The position numbers and the translations under genes are program-made. This document shows, piece by piece, positions 1-8,071 of a stretch of DNA of 64,000 nucleotides (position 1 is its first letter; each line of letters begins with the position of its first letter). The stretch is from assembly GCF_900115055.1 (NCBI RefSeq), contig NZ_FOVD01000007.1, forward strand, positions 1-64,000, given 5' to 3'. The DNA is from Chryseobacterium oleae (GTDB taxonomy: Bacteria; Bacteroidota; Bacteroidia; Flavobacteriales; Weeksellaceae). The notes beneath the pieces were generated by a model, which was not told where the DNA came from, ran no database searches, and saw only the letters and a program-made list of their open reading frames with translations.

Positions 1-331
1 TTACTCACTTCTGCGCTCCGTTTAACCGGACTGCAAAGATACAAACTTTTTTAAATCTCACAACTTTTATTTCTAAAAGTTTTAAAAGTTTTTCGCTTGT
101 CTCTTAAAGCTCGTTCTAAATAGTTATGCTTATCTAAAAGCTCTTCTGTGCTACTGTATAACTCTCGTTTTTAAGTGGGGCAAAGATAACAACTTATTCA
201 TACGCAAAACAAGTTTATTTAACATAAAATTCACGAACAGGCCCCATTAAATCGTAAAACACTGGTAAGCAGAGAGAAAAATTTTAAACTAATGTTTAAT
301 TTTTCGACTTCCCTTTTCTGTAATAGTGATT
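1..331 (-). promoter_or_regulatory. Tandem leftward promoters in a 331-nt gene-free leader
   Basis: No gene is visible here. Read on the minus strand there are two matches to the Bacteroidota promoter. One has the -7 box TATCTTTG at 34-41 with a -33 TTG at 61-63 (19-nt spacing). The other has TATCTTTG at 181-188 with TTG at 210-212 (21-nt spacing). Both drive transcription leftward, out of the window. Tandem strong boxes suggest a highly expressed gene or stable-RNA operon just beyond base 1, which is inference. An AT-rich imperfect hairpin at 276-305 follows the stop of the next gene and could be a weak terminator. Confidence 0.6.
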
Positions 332-1015
332 TTACCTTTTTACGTGTTCATAAATCAGGCTTAAAAACTCGGCATAGGACTTTTCCAAGCCTATGATGTC
401 GCCGGATTTTAGATTCAAACCGCCATTTCCGGTGGTGTCGGATTTTATTTTGGCGGAAGAAGCCTGGAAATAGAGATTTTCGTCGGCTGTCTTAGGCTGA
501 ACCTTAATAGTGGAACCTAAAAGCTTCTTTGTTGAAATGGTGTAAACCTCTTCGGGAATGATGTCCAGGGTAAGGTAGGATCTTGGAGTCAATATATAAT
601 CCTTCTTATTGATGTTAATCTTCTGATCTTTATCTGAGGAAGCAAAAACATACACCATTCCTTTCTTTACCTTCAATTCTTCTTTAGGCGTATAGTATAA
701 AGCAATTTTATAATTTGCCGGATTGAGAGACTGCAGAGTTCCATCTATGTTTTCAAAAGGTTTAAATGAAAATGTATTGGCTCCGATTTCTTTTGCCTTC
801 TTATATATTAATGAAAAAATAGCAGCGTCATCATTTGAGAATCCCTGAACTTCTATTTCTCCCAAATATTCGGCACCTACTGTAGATTCAGTTTTTTGAT
901 ACAGGAATTTATCTGTGTTGTCGTTTGTTTTTGCAACCTTTGAAAGGTATACATTCTGGGCAGTACACAGATGGGCACAGAATATGGAAAAGGCGACTGC
1001 GAGATTCTTGATCAT
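332..1015 (-). CDS. Secreted protein of unknown function
   Basis: A 227-residue protein I do not recognise. The first 19 residues form a signal peptide (Lys near the start, hydrophobic core, then a CTAQ-type cleavage site), so it is exported to the periplasm or outer membrane. The remainder mixes beta-strand-like stretches with charged loops and shows no catalytic motif. It starts only two bases after the stop of the rmlD-like gene upstream, so the two are probably co-transcribed. Nothing in the sequence links it functionally to dTDP-sugar synthesis. The start is an ATG directly preceding the signal peptide. Confidence 0.75.
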   Translation of the reverse strand: MIKNLAVAFSIFCAHLCTAQNVYLSKVAKTNDNTDKFLYQKTESTVGAEYLGEIEVQGFSNDDAAIFSLIYKKAKEIGANTFSFKPFENIDGTLQSLNPANYKIALYYTPKEELKVKKGMVYVFASSDKDQKININKKDYILTPRSYLTLDIIPEEVYTISTKKLLGSTIKVQPKTADENLYFQASSAKIKSDTTGNGGLNLKSGDIIGLEKSYAEFLSLIYEHVKR

Positions 1016-1017
1016 AA

Positions 1018-1881
1018 TTATTGTTGTGTTAGTATTCTGACAGATTCTTCAAGACTGTTTTCCCAATGTTTGGGTTCAATCTTATATACCTCTTCTATTT
1101 TATCTAAAGACATGGTGCTTCTGGCCGGTCTTTTTGCAGGAGTAGGATACTGTTCTGTTGTCAGAGGGTTTAAGTGTATTGAAGAGTTTGAAAATTCTGC
1201 GATTTTTTTAGCAAACTCAAACCAGGTGGTCTCCGGATAGTTTGAAAAATGAAAAACACCAAAGTTTTTGTTTGGATTCTGAATAATATCCATGATTGCT
1301 TCTGCAAGGTCATTGGCATTGGTAGGCTGCCCGAACTGATCGGCAACAATTCCAAGCTCTTCTTTCTGAGAAAAAAGGTTGAGCATTGTTTTAACAAAAT
1401 TCTTATTGAACTCTGAGTAGAGCCAAGAGGTTCTCAAAACAATGGTTCTTGGGTTGATCTCCAAGGCCAGTTCTTCTCCTTTTCTTTTTGATTCCCCATA
1501 GATTCCCGTCGGGCTGGTAAAGTCATCTTCTGAATAGGGAAGATTGGTATCTCCATCAAAAACGTAGTCGGTGGAAATGTGGATCAGGATACTTTTATGA
1601 TCTGCACAAGCCTGAGCCAGATATCCAACTCCATCTGCATTGACTGCAAAAGCTTTATCGATTTCTTTTTCAGCCAGATCAACGGCTGTATATGCAGAAG
1701 CATTGATACAGTAGTCCGGCTTATTGTCATAAAAAAAGCTACTGACCTGATCTTCGTCTGTAATATCTAAGGTTTGTGAATCTGTAAATATGAACTCATA
1801 AGAGTTTTCAAAATCAGGTGCAATTTTTCTGATACAGTTACCCAACTGTCCGTTGCTTCCTAATACGGCTATTTTTTTCAT
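1018..1881 (-). CDS. rfbD: dTDP-4-dehydrorhamnose reductase (RmlD family)
   Basis: An NAD(P)H-dependent short-chain reductase that makes dTDP-L-rhamnose from dTDP-4-keto-L-rhamnose in the cytoplasm. Starting at the ATG at 1881 gives 287 residues, the usual RmlD length. An in-frame start nine codons upstream adds a tail not typical of the family. The N-terminus has the Rossmann motif GSNGQLG. STDYVFDG and a YGESK segment (catalytic Tyr-xxx-Lys) follow in the expected order. A TACATTTG -7 box at 1906-1913 (minus strand) may be its promoter. RmlA, B and C are not in this window, so this is a solitary copy about 6 kb from the capsule genes. Confidence 0.88.
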   Translation of the reverse strand: MKKIAVLGSNGQLGNCIRKIAPDFENSYEFIFTDSQTLDITDEDQVSSFFYDNKPDYCINASAYTAVDLAEKEIDKAFAVNADGVGYLAQACADHKSILIHISTDYVFDGDTNLPYSEDDFTSPTGIYGESKRKGEELALEINPRTIVLRTSWLYSEFNKNFVKTMLNLFSQKEELGIVADQFGQPTNANDLAEAIMDIIQNPNKNFGVFHFSNYPETTWFEFAKKIAEFSNSSIHLNPLTTEQYPTPAKRPARSTMSLDKIEEVYKIEPKHWENSLEESVRILTQQ

Positions 1882-1970
1882 CTGTAATTTTATTATTTTA
1901 CTTATCAAATGTACTGTTAAAAAGAAAAGGTTCGCTTTATGATGCGCGATTATTTTCTTTTATCATCTGA

Positions 1971-2456
1971 TCACGAATTTTTTGCGTTCTGAGATCTTAA
2001 AAATTTCACTCTTGGCTGGAAATCTTTCTGTTCAAGGTCTACATAGAACTTATGGAACGTTTCCTTTATATCTTCCGGGTGAATTTCGGATTTTCTTGTT
2101 TTGATATTGAAATAGATCACGGTAACCCAGAGTACGGCATGCACTGTTTTTTCATCCAGGCTTTTCATTAAGATTTCCACTTTAGCCGTTCTGTCCTGTA
2201 TTTCGATGGTTTTACTGCTGATCACAACCTGTGTATTGTATCTTACTTCTTTCAGGTAAGCGATTTCATTTTGAATGGCAATCCAGGTACACCCTGTTTT
2301 CTTGGTGTATTCTTCATAGGTGAATCCATAAAATGTTTCTACATGATCTTCTCTGGCATTGAACATATAATCCAGGTATTTTACATTATTCAAATGTCCT
2401 ATCGGATCACAATCGCTGAACCTAACTTTTACGGTTGTTGATACTTCTTTTTCCAT
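1971..2456 (-). CDS. Hotdog-fold acyl-CoA thioesterase (4HBT/YbgC-like)
   Basis: A 161-residue single hotdog domain. The N-terminal motif VRFSDCDPIGHLNN matches the 4-hydroxybenzoyl-CoA thioesterase signature, including the conserved Asp and the GHLNN turn followed by a Tyr-rich helix. Proteins of this family hydrolyse short or aromatic acyl-CoA thioesters in the cytoplasm; the substrate cannot be told from sequence. It is probably monocistronic: the terminator of the OmpH gene lies directly upstream, and a TATTTTTG box at 2461-2468 sits very close to the start codon. There is no evident tie to the flexirubin thioesterase at 37888, which shares only the fold. Confidence 0.82.
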   Translation of the reverse strand: MEKEVSTTVKVRFSDCDPIGHLNNVKYLDYMFNAREDHVETFYGFTYEEYTKKTGCTWIAIQNEIAYLKEVRYNTQVVISSKTIEIQDRTAKVEILMKSLDEKTVHAVLWVTVIYFNIKTRKSEIHPEDIKETFHKFYVDLEQKDFQPRVKFLRSQNAKNS

Positions 2457-2461
2457 AGCGC

Positions 2462-2495
2462 AAAAATAAAAAAACCACCTCTAAAAGAGGCGGTT
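2462..2495 (-). terminator. Rho-independent terminator after the first OmpH gene
   Basis: Minus-strand hairpin with stem arms at 2473-2481 and 2487-2495 (one G:U pair) followed by a run of T residues. It lies 25 bases after the OmpH stop codon and would end the bamA-ompH operon. Confidence 0.75.
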
Positions 2496-2519
2496 AATTT
2501 ATAAAACTTTGTTAATTTA

Positions 2520-3023
2520 TTAGTTGATCCCTAATTCTTTCTTAACAGCTGCTGTAGCATCAGCTCCAGCTCTGTAAACAAATGCCGGAGAATTTGCATC
2601 CATGATGAATTCGTATCCGTTAGCTTTAGCTACTTTCTCGATTGCATCATTTAACTTTTTCTCAATTGGTCCGAAAACAACATCTTTCTTAGCTTCTAAA
2701 TCTTTTCCAGCTTTTTCCTGCATCTGTCCGATTTCTTCCTGAAGCTTCTGTAATTCTGCTTCTCTTGCTTTGTTCTCGTCAGCTGTTTTCTTAGGAGCTT
2801 CGTCCGTATATTGCTTTAATTTAGCCTGACCTGCGTCTGCTTTTTTCTTGATCTCAGATTGTTTTGTATCTAAGAAAGTTTTTATATCAGCATCAGCTTT
2901 CTTTTTTTCCGGCATCGCATTAAGCACTCCCATTACATCTACAGTAGCAAATTTCTGAGCTTTTGCCATACTTACCGACACAACCATTATTACCGCGGCA
3001 AATAATACACTTAATTTTTTCAT
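2520..3023 (-). CDS. OmpH/Skp family periplasmic chaperone (copy 1)
   Basis: A 167-residue secreted protein with a cleavable signal peptide (about residues 1-22, AKA|Q-like site). It is followed by FATVDVMGVLNAMPE, the typical OmpH start strand, and a long Lys/Glu/Ala-rich coiled coil (about 45-120) that forms the tentacles of Skp. Skp-type chaperones hold unfolded outer-membrane proteins in the periplasm for BamA. It is the last gene of the uppS-bamA-ompH-ompH run, 63 bases after its paralogue, and is followed by a clear terminator. Confidence 0.9.
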   Translation of the reverse strand: MKKLSVLFAAVIMVVSVSMAKAQKFATVDVMGVLNAMPEKKKADADIKTFLDTKQSEIKKKADAGQAKLKQYTDEAPKKTADENKAREAELQKLQEEIGQMQEKAGKDLEAKKDVVFGPIEKKLNDAIEKVAKANGYEFIMDANSPAFVYRAGADATAAVKKELGIN

Positions 3024-3086
3024 AATTGGTAAAATAAATAATTTAATTTGTTTTTAGATTGTAAATTTAAGCAAAAGTTAATTGAT

Positions 3087-3638
3087 TTACTTTTTGCTTT
3101 TAGATTTTTCTTTTTTATCAGATGTAGATCCTTTCAATAAGATCGTCAATACTTTTTCTGTATAATCATATCTTGGAAGAAGGAAAAGCACATTGTTATC
3201 GGTTTTATCAAGAACCGTGCCCAATCCGTTTTTCTCAGCCATTGTTTTGATGGCATTCCAGATCTCATCCTGGAAAGGTACTACAAGGTTTGTTCTCAGT
3301 TTTGTAATCTCTCCGTTAGCTCCAAAACGCAAACTGGTTGTCGTTTTGATGTTCTTTTCAAGATCCATTACTTCTTTTTCTCTAAGCTTCAGCTGGTCTC
3401 CTATCAACAATACTTTCTCACTTTCAAATGCCGCTTTTTTTCTTTCGTACTCAGACTGCAGATTCTGAAGTTCAGATTGCCAGGTATCGATCTGGGAGTT
3501 TAATCTTGCTTCAGCTTCTTTGTATTGTGGCATCTTGTCTAAAATATAGCCTGTGTCTACCACTCCTACTTTCTGGGCGTTTGAAAACCCGAAAAGGAGA
3601 AACAATACAAATGTGAAAATGATTTTAAAGTTCTTCAT
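3087..3638 (-). CDS. OmpH/Skp family periplasmic chaperone (copy 2)
   Basis: A 183-residue secreted OmpH-like protein. It has a signal peptide to about residue 21 (cleavage after SNA), the core strand KVGVVDTGYILDKMPQYKEA, and a coiled coil at about 45-110. The C-terminus is a Lys/Ser-rich tail that copy 1 lacks. Nine bases separate its start from the bamA stop, so translation is probably coupled. Two adjacent, diverged OmpH genes behind bamA are common in Flavobacteriia. Their division of labour is not evident from sequence. Confidence 0.9.
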   Translation of the reverse strand: MKNFKIIFTFVLFLLFGFSNAQKVGVVDTGYILDKMPQYKEAEARLNSQIDTWQSELQNLQSEYERKKAAFESEKVLLIGDQLKLREKEVMDLEKNIKTTTSLRFGANGEITKLRTNLVVPFQDEIWNAIKTMAEKNGLGTVLDKTDNNVLFLLPRYDYTEKVLTILLKGSTSDKKEKSKSKK

Positions 3639-3647
3639 ATCTATGAA

Positions 3648-6185
3648 TTATAATGATTGGTTCATTAAGAAGTGAGGAATCATTTTAGATTGTTTTTGTC
3701 CGGAGATTGTCTTATCAAATCCATAAGCAAAGTCAAATCCGATCAAACCAAAAGCTCCCATGTAAACTCTTACCCCTACCCCTACTGATCTTTTCAATTC
3801 AAATGGGTTATATGCTCCCCAGCTGTTCCATACGTTACCTCCTTCAGCGAATGTAAGTGCATAGATCTTAGCAGTCTGGTTCATTGAGATCGGGTATCTT
3901 AATTCTAATGTAAATCTGTTATAGATGGTACCTCCTCCTTTTGGTGTGATATCATCCGGCTCACCTCCGTAAGTGGTAGCATTTTCATATCCTCTTAAAG
4001 GAATCAATTCACGACCGTCATATCTACCACCAAATAAACCTGTACCTCCTACATAGAATCTTTCGAATGGCGGAGCACCCAGTTTTTTGTTATATCCATC
4101 CATGAATCCCATTTCAGCAGAAGATCTTAATACCAGTTTTCCGGCGATCTCATTATAGATATCAGCTTTGAACTTGATTTTATAGAATTCCATCCACTTG
4201 TACTTATCCACGGGTGACATTGTAGTATAATCTTTATTACTGAACAATGAGTAAGGAGCAGTCATTTTCGCGGAAAGTTCAATATTTGAACCCATTGTCG
4301 GGAAAATAGGGTCAAGACCTGCAGAGTTTCTGCTTAAACCTAAGTTAAGACTTAAGTTATTCGCATCACCATACAATTCTGTGACATCTCCAAACTGGAA
4401 CGGATAGTTACTGAAGGTATACTTCTGGAACTGAAGTCCTGTATATAGTGAGAAATAATCATCCGGCCAGTTCAGCAATCTGTTCAGACCTACTGATGCG
4501 GAGAAAATATTAAGTTTCTGGGCAAGCCCGTTACTATCACTATATTTTACTCTTGATGTATTTAAACTTACTGAAAGAGCTGTCGGCTTTGTTCCAAACA
4601 ACCAAGGTTCAGTAAATGATACTCCATAGTTTTGGAAATACTGTCCGGCCTGTGCCTGGATAGACAAGGTCTGACCGTCTCCCTGAGGTACCGGCTTAAA
4701 GTCTTTAAACTTAAGGAAGTTTTTCAGAGAGAAGTTATTGAACGTAAGTCCTAATGTTCCGATAAAGCTGTTACCACCGTAACCTGCCTGTAGCTGAACC
4801 TGAGAAGACCCTTTTTCAACTAATTTCCAGTTGATATCTACTGTATTGTCTTGTTGGTTTGGCTGAATATCCTGACCTACCTGCTGTGGATCAAAGAAAG
4901 TCATTCCCGCAAGATCAAAGTACGTTCTCTTAATCTCTGTCTTTTTGAAAAGCTCTCCCGGTTTTGTTCTTAATGCTCTAAGTATCACATGGTCATGGGT
5001 AGTTGTATTCCCCTGCCATGTTACTTTGTTCCAGGTTGCCTGCTCTCCTTCAGTAATTCTGATTTCAAGATTTACAGCATCTCCTGATACTGATTTTTCT
5101 ACCGGTGTAACGCTGGAGAAAAGGTAACCGTTATTCATGTACACAGATTTGATATCTGAGTCATCTTCTTTACCTCCGTCTTCTCCTACTTTTTTGTTGA
5201 AACCTACGGCATCGTAGATATCTCCTTTTTTATATCCTAAAAGTCTCTGTAAATGCTCTGTTGCGTAAACGGTATTTCCGGTGAATGTAATATCTCCGAT
5301 ATAATACTTTTTACCTTCTTTAAGCTTTACATTGATCTCGTAATTGTTTCTTTTATTTCTCCATACAGAATCTGAAACGATAGTAGCATCTCTGTATCCT
5401 AAAGAGTTATAATAGCTTACAAGGCTTTGTTTGTCCTCCTGGTATTTTTCTTCAATAAACTTTGAAGATTTCAGGATTCCACCGATACCAAATCTTTTTT
5501 GTTTGGTTTCTTTGAAAGCTTTATTTCTAAGTTTGGCATCAGTAACGCTTTGATTTCCTTCAAATTCAATATGGTCGATTTTTATTCTCTTGCCCTTATC
5601 TACATTGATGGTCCAGTCTACCATAGACGGGTCATTTGCGTTCACTTTATCCTGAATGGTAATTTTGGCATCAGCAAAACCTTTTTTCACGTAATCTTTA
5701 GGGACTTTGGTCTTAAGGCCGGAGATCAGGTTTTGAGTGATCTTAGTTCCTGGCTTCAGATTGTTGTCTTTGATCAGTTTTTCGTTTTTAGATTTACCAA
5801 TTCCTTTACCTGCGAATTTTACTTCACCAAGTTCTTTAAGGTCTTGCAGGTAGAATCTTAAAATTACGGTTTCTCCTTCAATACTCTGCACATACACTTC
5901 AACTTCCGAAAAAGACTGGGTATCCCAAAGCTTTTTAACAGCGTTGCTGATTTTCTGTCCTGGAATATCTACAACTTCGCCTTTTGTTAAGCCTGTAAAT
6001 CGTAAGATCTGAGCCGGCGTGTATTTTTTTACCCCATCTACAACAATGTCTTTAAGCGTGTACGTTCCTGTGCCATTTTCTGCATGTACAGCATTATTTA
6101 CTTTAGTGCTGTCCTGAGGAGTCACTTGTCCATAAAAATGCGCAGAAGCCGCAAACATTATGATGGGTAATAGTCTAAACTTCAT
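3648..6185 (-). CDS. bamA: BamA/Omp85 outer-membrane protein assembly factor
   Basis: An 845-residue protein that inserts beta-barrel proteins into the outer membrane. A signal peptide (1-20) precedes a run of POTRA domains, recognisable from the repeated pattern of strands such as GEVKFAGKGIGKSK, KIDHIEFEGNQSV and YIGDITFTGNTVY (about 40-440). The barrel follows, with the PLRGYENA segment (the family VRGY/F motif of loop 6) near residue 730. The last residue is Leu rather than the usual terminal aromatic of barrel proteins, a small oddity. Neighbours uppS upstream and two ompH genes downstream give the standard Bacteroidota envelope-biogenesis block. Confidence 0.96.
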   Translation of the reverse strand: MKFRLLPIIMFAASAHFYGQVTPQDSTKVNNAVHAENGTGTYTLKDIVVDGVKKYTPAQILRFTGLTKGEVVDIPGQKISNAVKKLWDTQSFSEVEVYVQSIEGETVILRFYLQDLKELGEVKFAGKGIGKSKNEKLIKDNNLKPGTKITQNLISGLKTKVPKDYVKKGFADAKITIQDKVNANDPSMVDWTINVDKGKRIKIDHIEFEGNQSVTDAKLRNKAFKETKQKRFGIGGILKSSKFIEEKYQEDKQSLVSYYNSLGYRDATIVSDSVWRNKRNNYEINVKLKEGKKYYIGDITFTGNTVYATEHLQRLLGYKKGDIYDAVGFNKKVGEDGGKEDDSDIKSVYMNNGYLFSSVTPVEKSVSGDAVNLEIRITEGEQATWNKVTWQGNTTTHDHVILRALRTKPGELFKKTEIKRTYFDLAGMTFFDPQQVGQDIQPNQQDNTVDINWKLVEKGSSQVQLQAGYGGNSFIGTLGLTFNNFSLKNFLKFKDFKPVPQGDGQTLSIQAQAGQYFQNYGVSFTEPWLFGTKPTALSVSLNTSRVKYSDSNGLAQKLNIFSASVGLNRLLNWPDDYFSLYTGLQFQKYTFSNYPFQFGDVTELYGDANNLSLNLGLSRNSAGLDPIFPTMGSNIELSAKMTAPYSLFSNKDYTTMSPVDKYKWMEFYKIKFKADIYNEIAGKLVLRSSAEMGFMDGYNKKLGAPPFERFYVGGTGLFGGRYDGRELIPLRGYENATTYGGEPDDITPKGGGTIYNRFTLELRYPISMNQTAKIYALTFAEGGNVWNSWGAYNPFELKRSVGVGVRVYMGAFGLIGFDFAYGFDKTISGQKQSKMIPHFLMNQSL

Positions 6186-6212
6186 TTTATCGAGTCTTTC
6201 TTTTCTTTAAAT

Positions 6213-6962
6213 TTATTGGGCTTTTATCTGATCGCCGGTTAATCCGTATCTTCTTTCCTTATTTTGATAATCAACAATACACTGGAAGAAGATATCTTTT
6301 GTGAAATCGGGCCATAGGACATTTAAAAACTGTAGTTCCGCATAAGCAATCTGCCAAAGGAGGAAATTACTTATTCTTATTTCTCCGCTGGTTCTTATCA
6401 ACAGGTCTACAGGAGGAAAGTCTTTTGTATAAAGGTAGCTTTCGAATAATTTTTCATCAATATTCTCAACATCAACTTTTCCATCTTTCACGTCAGAACT
6501 GATGTTTTTCACGGCTTCCAGTATTTCGTTCTGTGAGCCATAGCTTATTGCCAGCACTAAGTTCCCTTTTGTGTTTTCTTTTGTAAGCTCTACTACACGT
6601 TCCAGCTGTTCTCTCACCAGGAGAGGAAGCTTTGCCAGATTCCCTATAACATGCATTCTGAGGCCTTTGCTAAAGATTTCTTCAGCTTCCAGCAATAAAG
6701 TTTCCACCAGCAGATTCATCAGTGTACTTACTTCATCTGCAGGACGGCTCCAGTTTTCAGAAGAAAATGTATACAGTGTTAAATAAGGTATATCAATCTC
6801 ATTACAGGCATTAATGGCATTTCTTACTGCATTAATGGCATTCTTGTGACCGAAGGTTCTGTCTTCGCCACGAGTTTTTGCCCATCTTCCATTGCCATCC
6901 ATAATGATGGCGACGTGTTTCGGTAAATTCTCAGAATTTATTTTATCTTTAATCAACGACAT
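6213..6962 (-). CDS. uppS: Undecaprenyl diphosphate synthase (isoprenyl transferase)
   Basis: A 249-residue cis-prenyltransferase that condenses isopentenyl diphosphate onto farnesyl diphosphate to give the C55 carrier for peptidoglycan and surface polysaccharides. The catalytic region HVAIIMDGNGRWAK (Asp22) and the C-terminal LLIRTSGEIRISNFLLWQ segment with its binding arginines are intact, and the length is normal. It starts five bases after the DUF6089-type gene and precedes bamA by 27 bases, so it belongs to the same operon. Its product also feeds the WecA-like transferase at 11466. Confidence 0.96.
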   Translation of the reverse strand: MSLIKDKINSENLPKHVAIIMDGNGRWAKTRGEDRTFGHKNAINAVRNAINACNEIDIPYLTLYTFSSENWSRPADEVSTLMNLLVETLLLEAEEIFSKGLRMHVIGNLAKLPLLVREQLERVVELTKENTKGNLVLAISYGSQNEILEAVKNISSDVKDGKVDVENIDEKLFESYLYTKDFPPVDLLIRTSGEIRISNFLLWQIAYAELQFLNVLWPDFTKDIFFQCIVDYQNKERRYGLTGDQIKAQ

Positions 6963-6967
6963 ATTAA

Positions 6968-7858
6968 TTAATCACAATAGCACGGTGGTCTTCCGAATGA
7001 ATAGGTAAGTCCTAAACTAAAAGTATTCATCCAGTCCTTAGACCTTTCGTCACCTATATTTCTTTTGTTAATAAGTTCTTGCTCTCTTTCTTTAGAGACT
7101 GCATAATAGTTTCCAGACTGCAACAGCGAAGCTCCTGTAGCAGGATCCAAAATATCCGCATTAAAGCTGGATGTTACATCTTTTGGCATTAATCTGCTAT
7201 GGTCAAGCTGATCCGTCATTGTATATCTGAATGTAGCTTCTGCAAATATAGCCCAATTATGATTGAACTTATACTTTAAACCTACTCCAAAAGGAATATG
7301 CATGGTTACTTTTTTTCCTAATGTATATACCGGAGTACTTTTAAAATCCAGTTCATTAAGAGGAGCCTGTGCCACTCCGTCTGCATCTCTTCTGAAATCG
7401 TTCACAAGATCCGCCTTGGGAGCATCAAACATCAAAGCACCGATACCTCCGAAGATGTATGGGCTTACCATGCTTACCTGCTCATTATTAACAGGGAAAA
7501 GATTGTATTCGAACATTAAACTGGCTTCGTATACGTTATTTTTTCCGTAAGAGTTTCTGTTCACTCTGTATTCTTCTTTCGCAGCTTTATCGCTGAACTG
7601 GATCTGGTTGTACCCAAGGTCCAATCTCACGGTCTGATGCGGATTAAAATTAAATCTATATAATAAACCTCCATAAAATGGGAATCCCCATTCTGACATC
7701 CTGTCTAAATCCAACGGCTTTTGTAAAATGTAATTGGTCCTTCCTACGTCCCCTACTAGGTTACTCATCCCTAGACGAACTCCCAATTCGTTTCTTTGTG
7801 CTTTAACACTTACCATTCCAAGGAAGGCAAGAAAGCTAAACAATAATTTTTTATTCAT
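6968..7858 (-). CDS. DUF6089-type outer-membrane beta-barrel protein
   Basis: A 296-residue protein from the ATG at 7858. An in-frame upstream start would add 15 residues before the signal peptide, so 7858 is preferred. The signal peptide ends at VKAQ, followed by ELGVRLGMSNLVGDVG, typical of the Bacteroidota DUF6089 family always found ahead of uppS and bamA. Alternating hydrophobic strands and a final SLGLTYSFGRPPCYCD indicate a small barrel; the Cys pair at the very end is unusual. Function is unknown. A TATATTTG -7 box at 7901-7908 without a good -33 element is the likely operon promoter. Confidence 0.85.
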   Translation of the reverse strand: MNKKLLFSFLAFLGMVSVKAQRNELGVRLGMSNLVGDVGRTNYILQKPLDLDRMSEWGFPFYGGLLYRFNFNPHQTVRLDLGYNQIQFSDKAAKEEYRVNRNSYGKNNVYEASLMFEYNLFPVNNEQVSMVSPYIFGGIGALMFDAPKADLVNDFRRDADGVAQAPLNELDFKSTPVYTLGKKVTMHIPFGVGLKYKFNHNWAIFAEATFRYTMTDQLDHSRLMPKDVTSSFNADILDPATGASLLQSGNYYAVSKEREQELINKRNIGDERSKDWMNTFSLGLTYSFGRPPCYCD

Positions 7859-8034
7859 AAAAGAATATGGATTTATGGTTATTTTAAAATTTAATTTTTG
7901 CAAATATAAAACATTTTTATATTAATGATATTCTTAATGTATAGTTAAAAATAAACAAAAAAACATAATTTGTTATAAAGTAAACGGCAAAGTGCCAAAA
8001 ATATTCTTTTTTCCTTAGATTCCAAATACTGAAA

Positions 8035-8066
8035 GTATAAAAAAACCCCCATTTGCTGAGGGTTTA
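8035..8066 (-). terminator. Terminator of the capsule operon
   Basis: Minus-strand hairpin with arms at 8043-8048 and 8060-8065, G-rich at the base and followed by a T run. It lies directly after the BY-kinase stop codon. The rest of 7859-8071 is AT-rich with only the promoter box at 7901. Confidence 0.8.
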
Positions 8067-8071
8067 AAACG

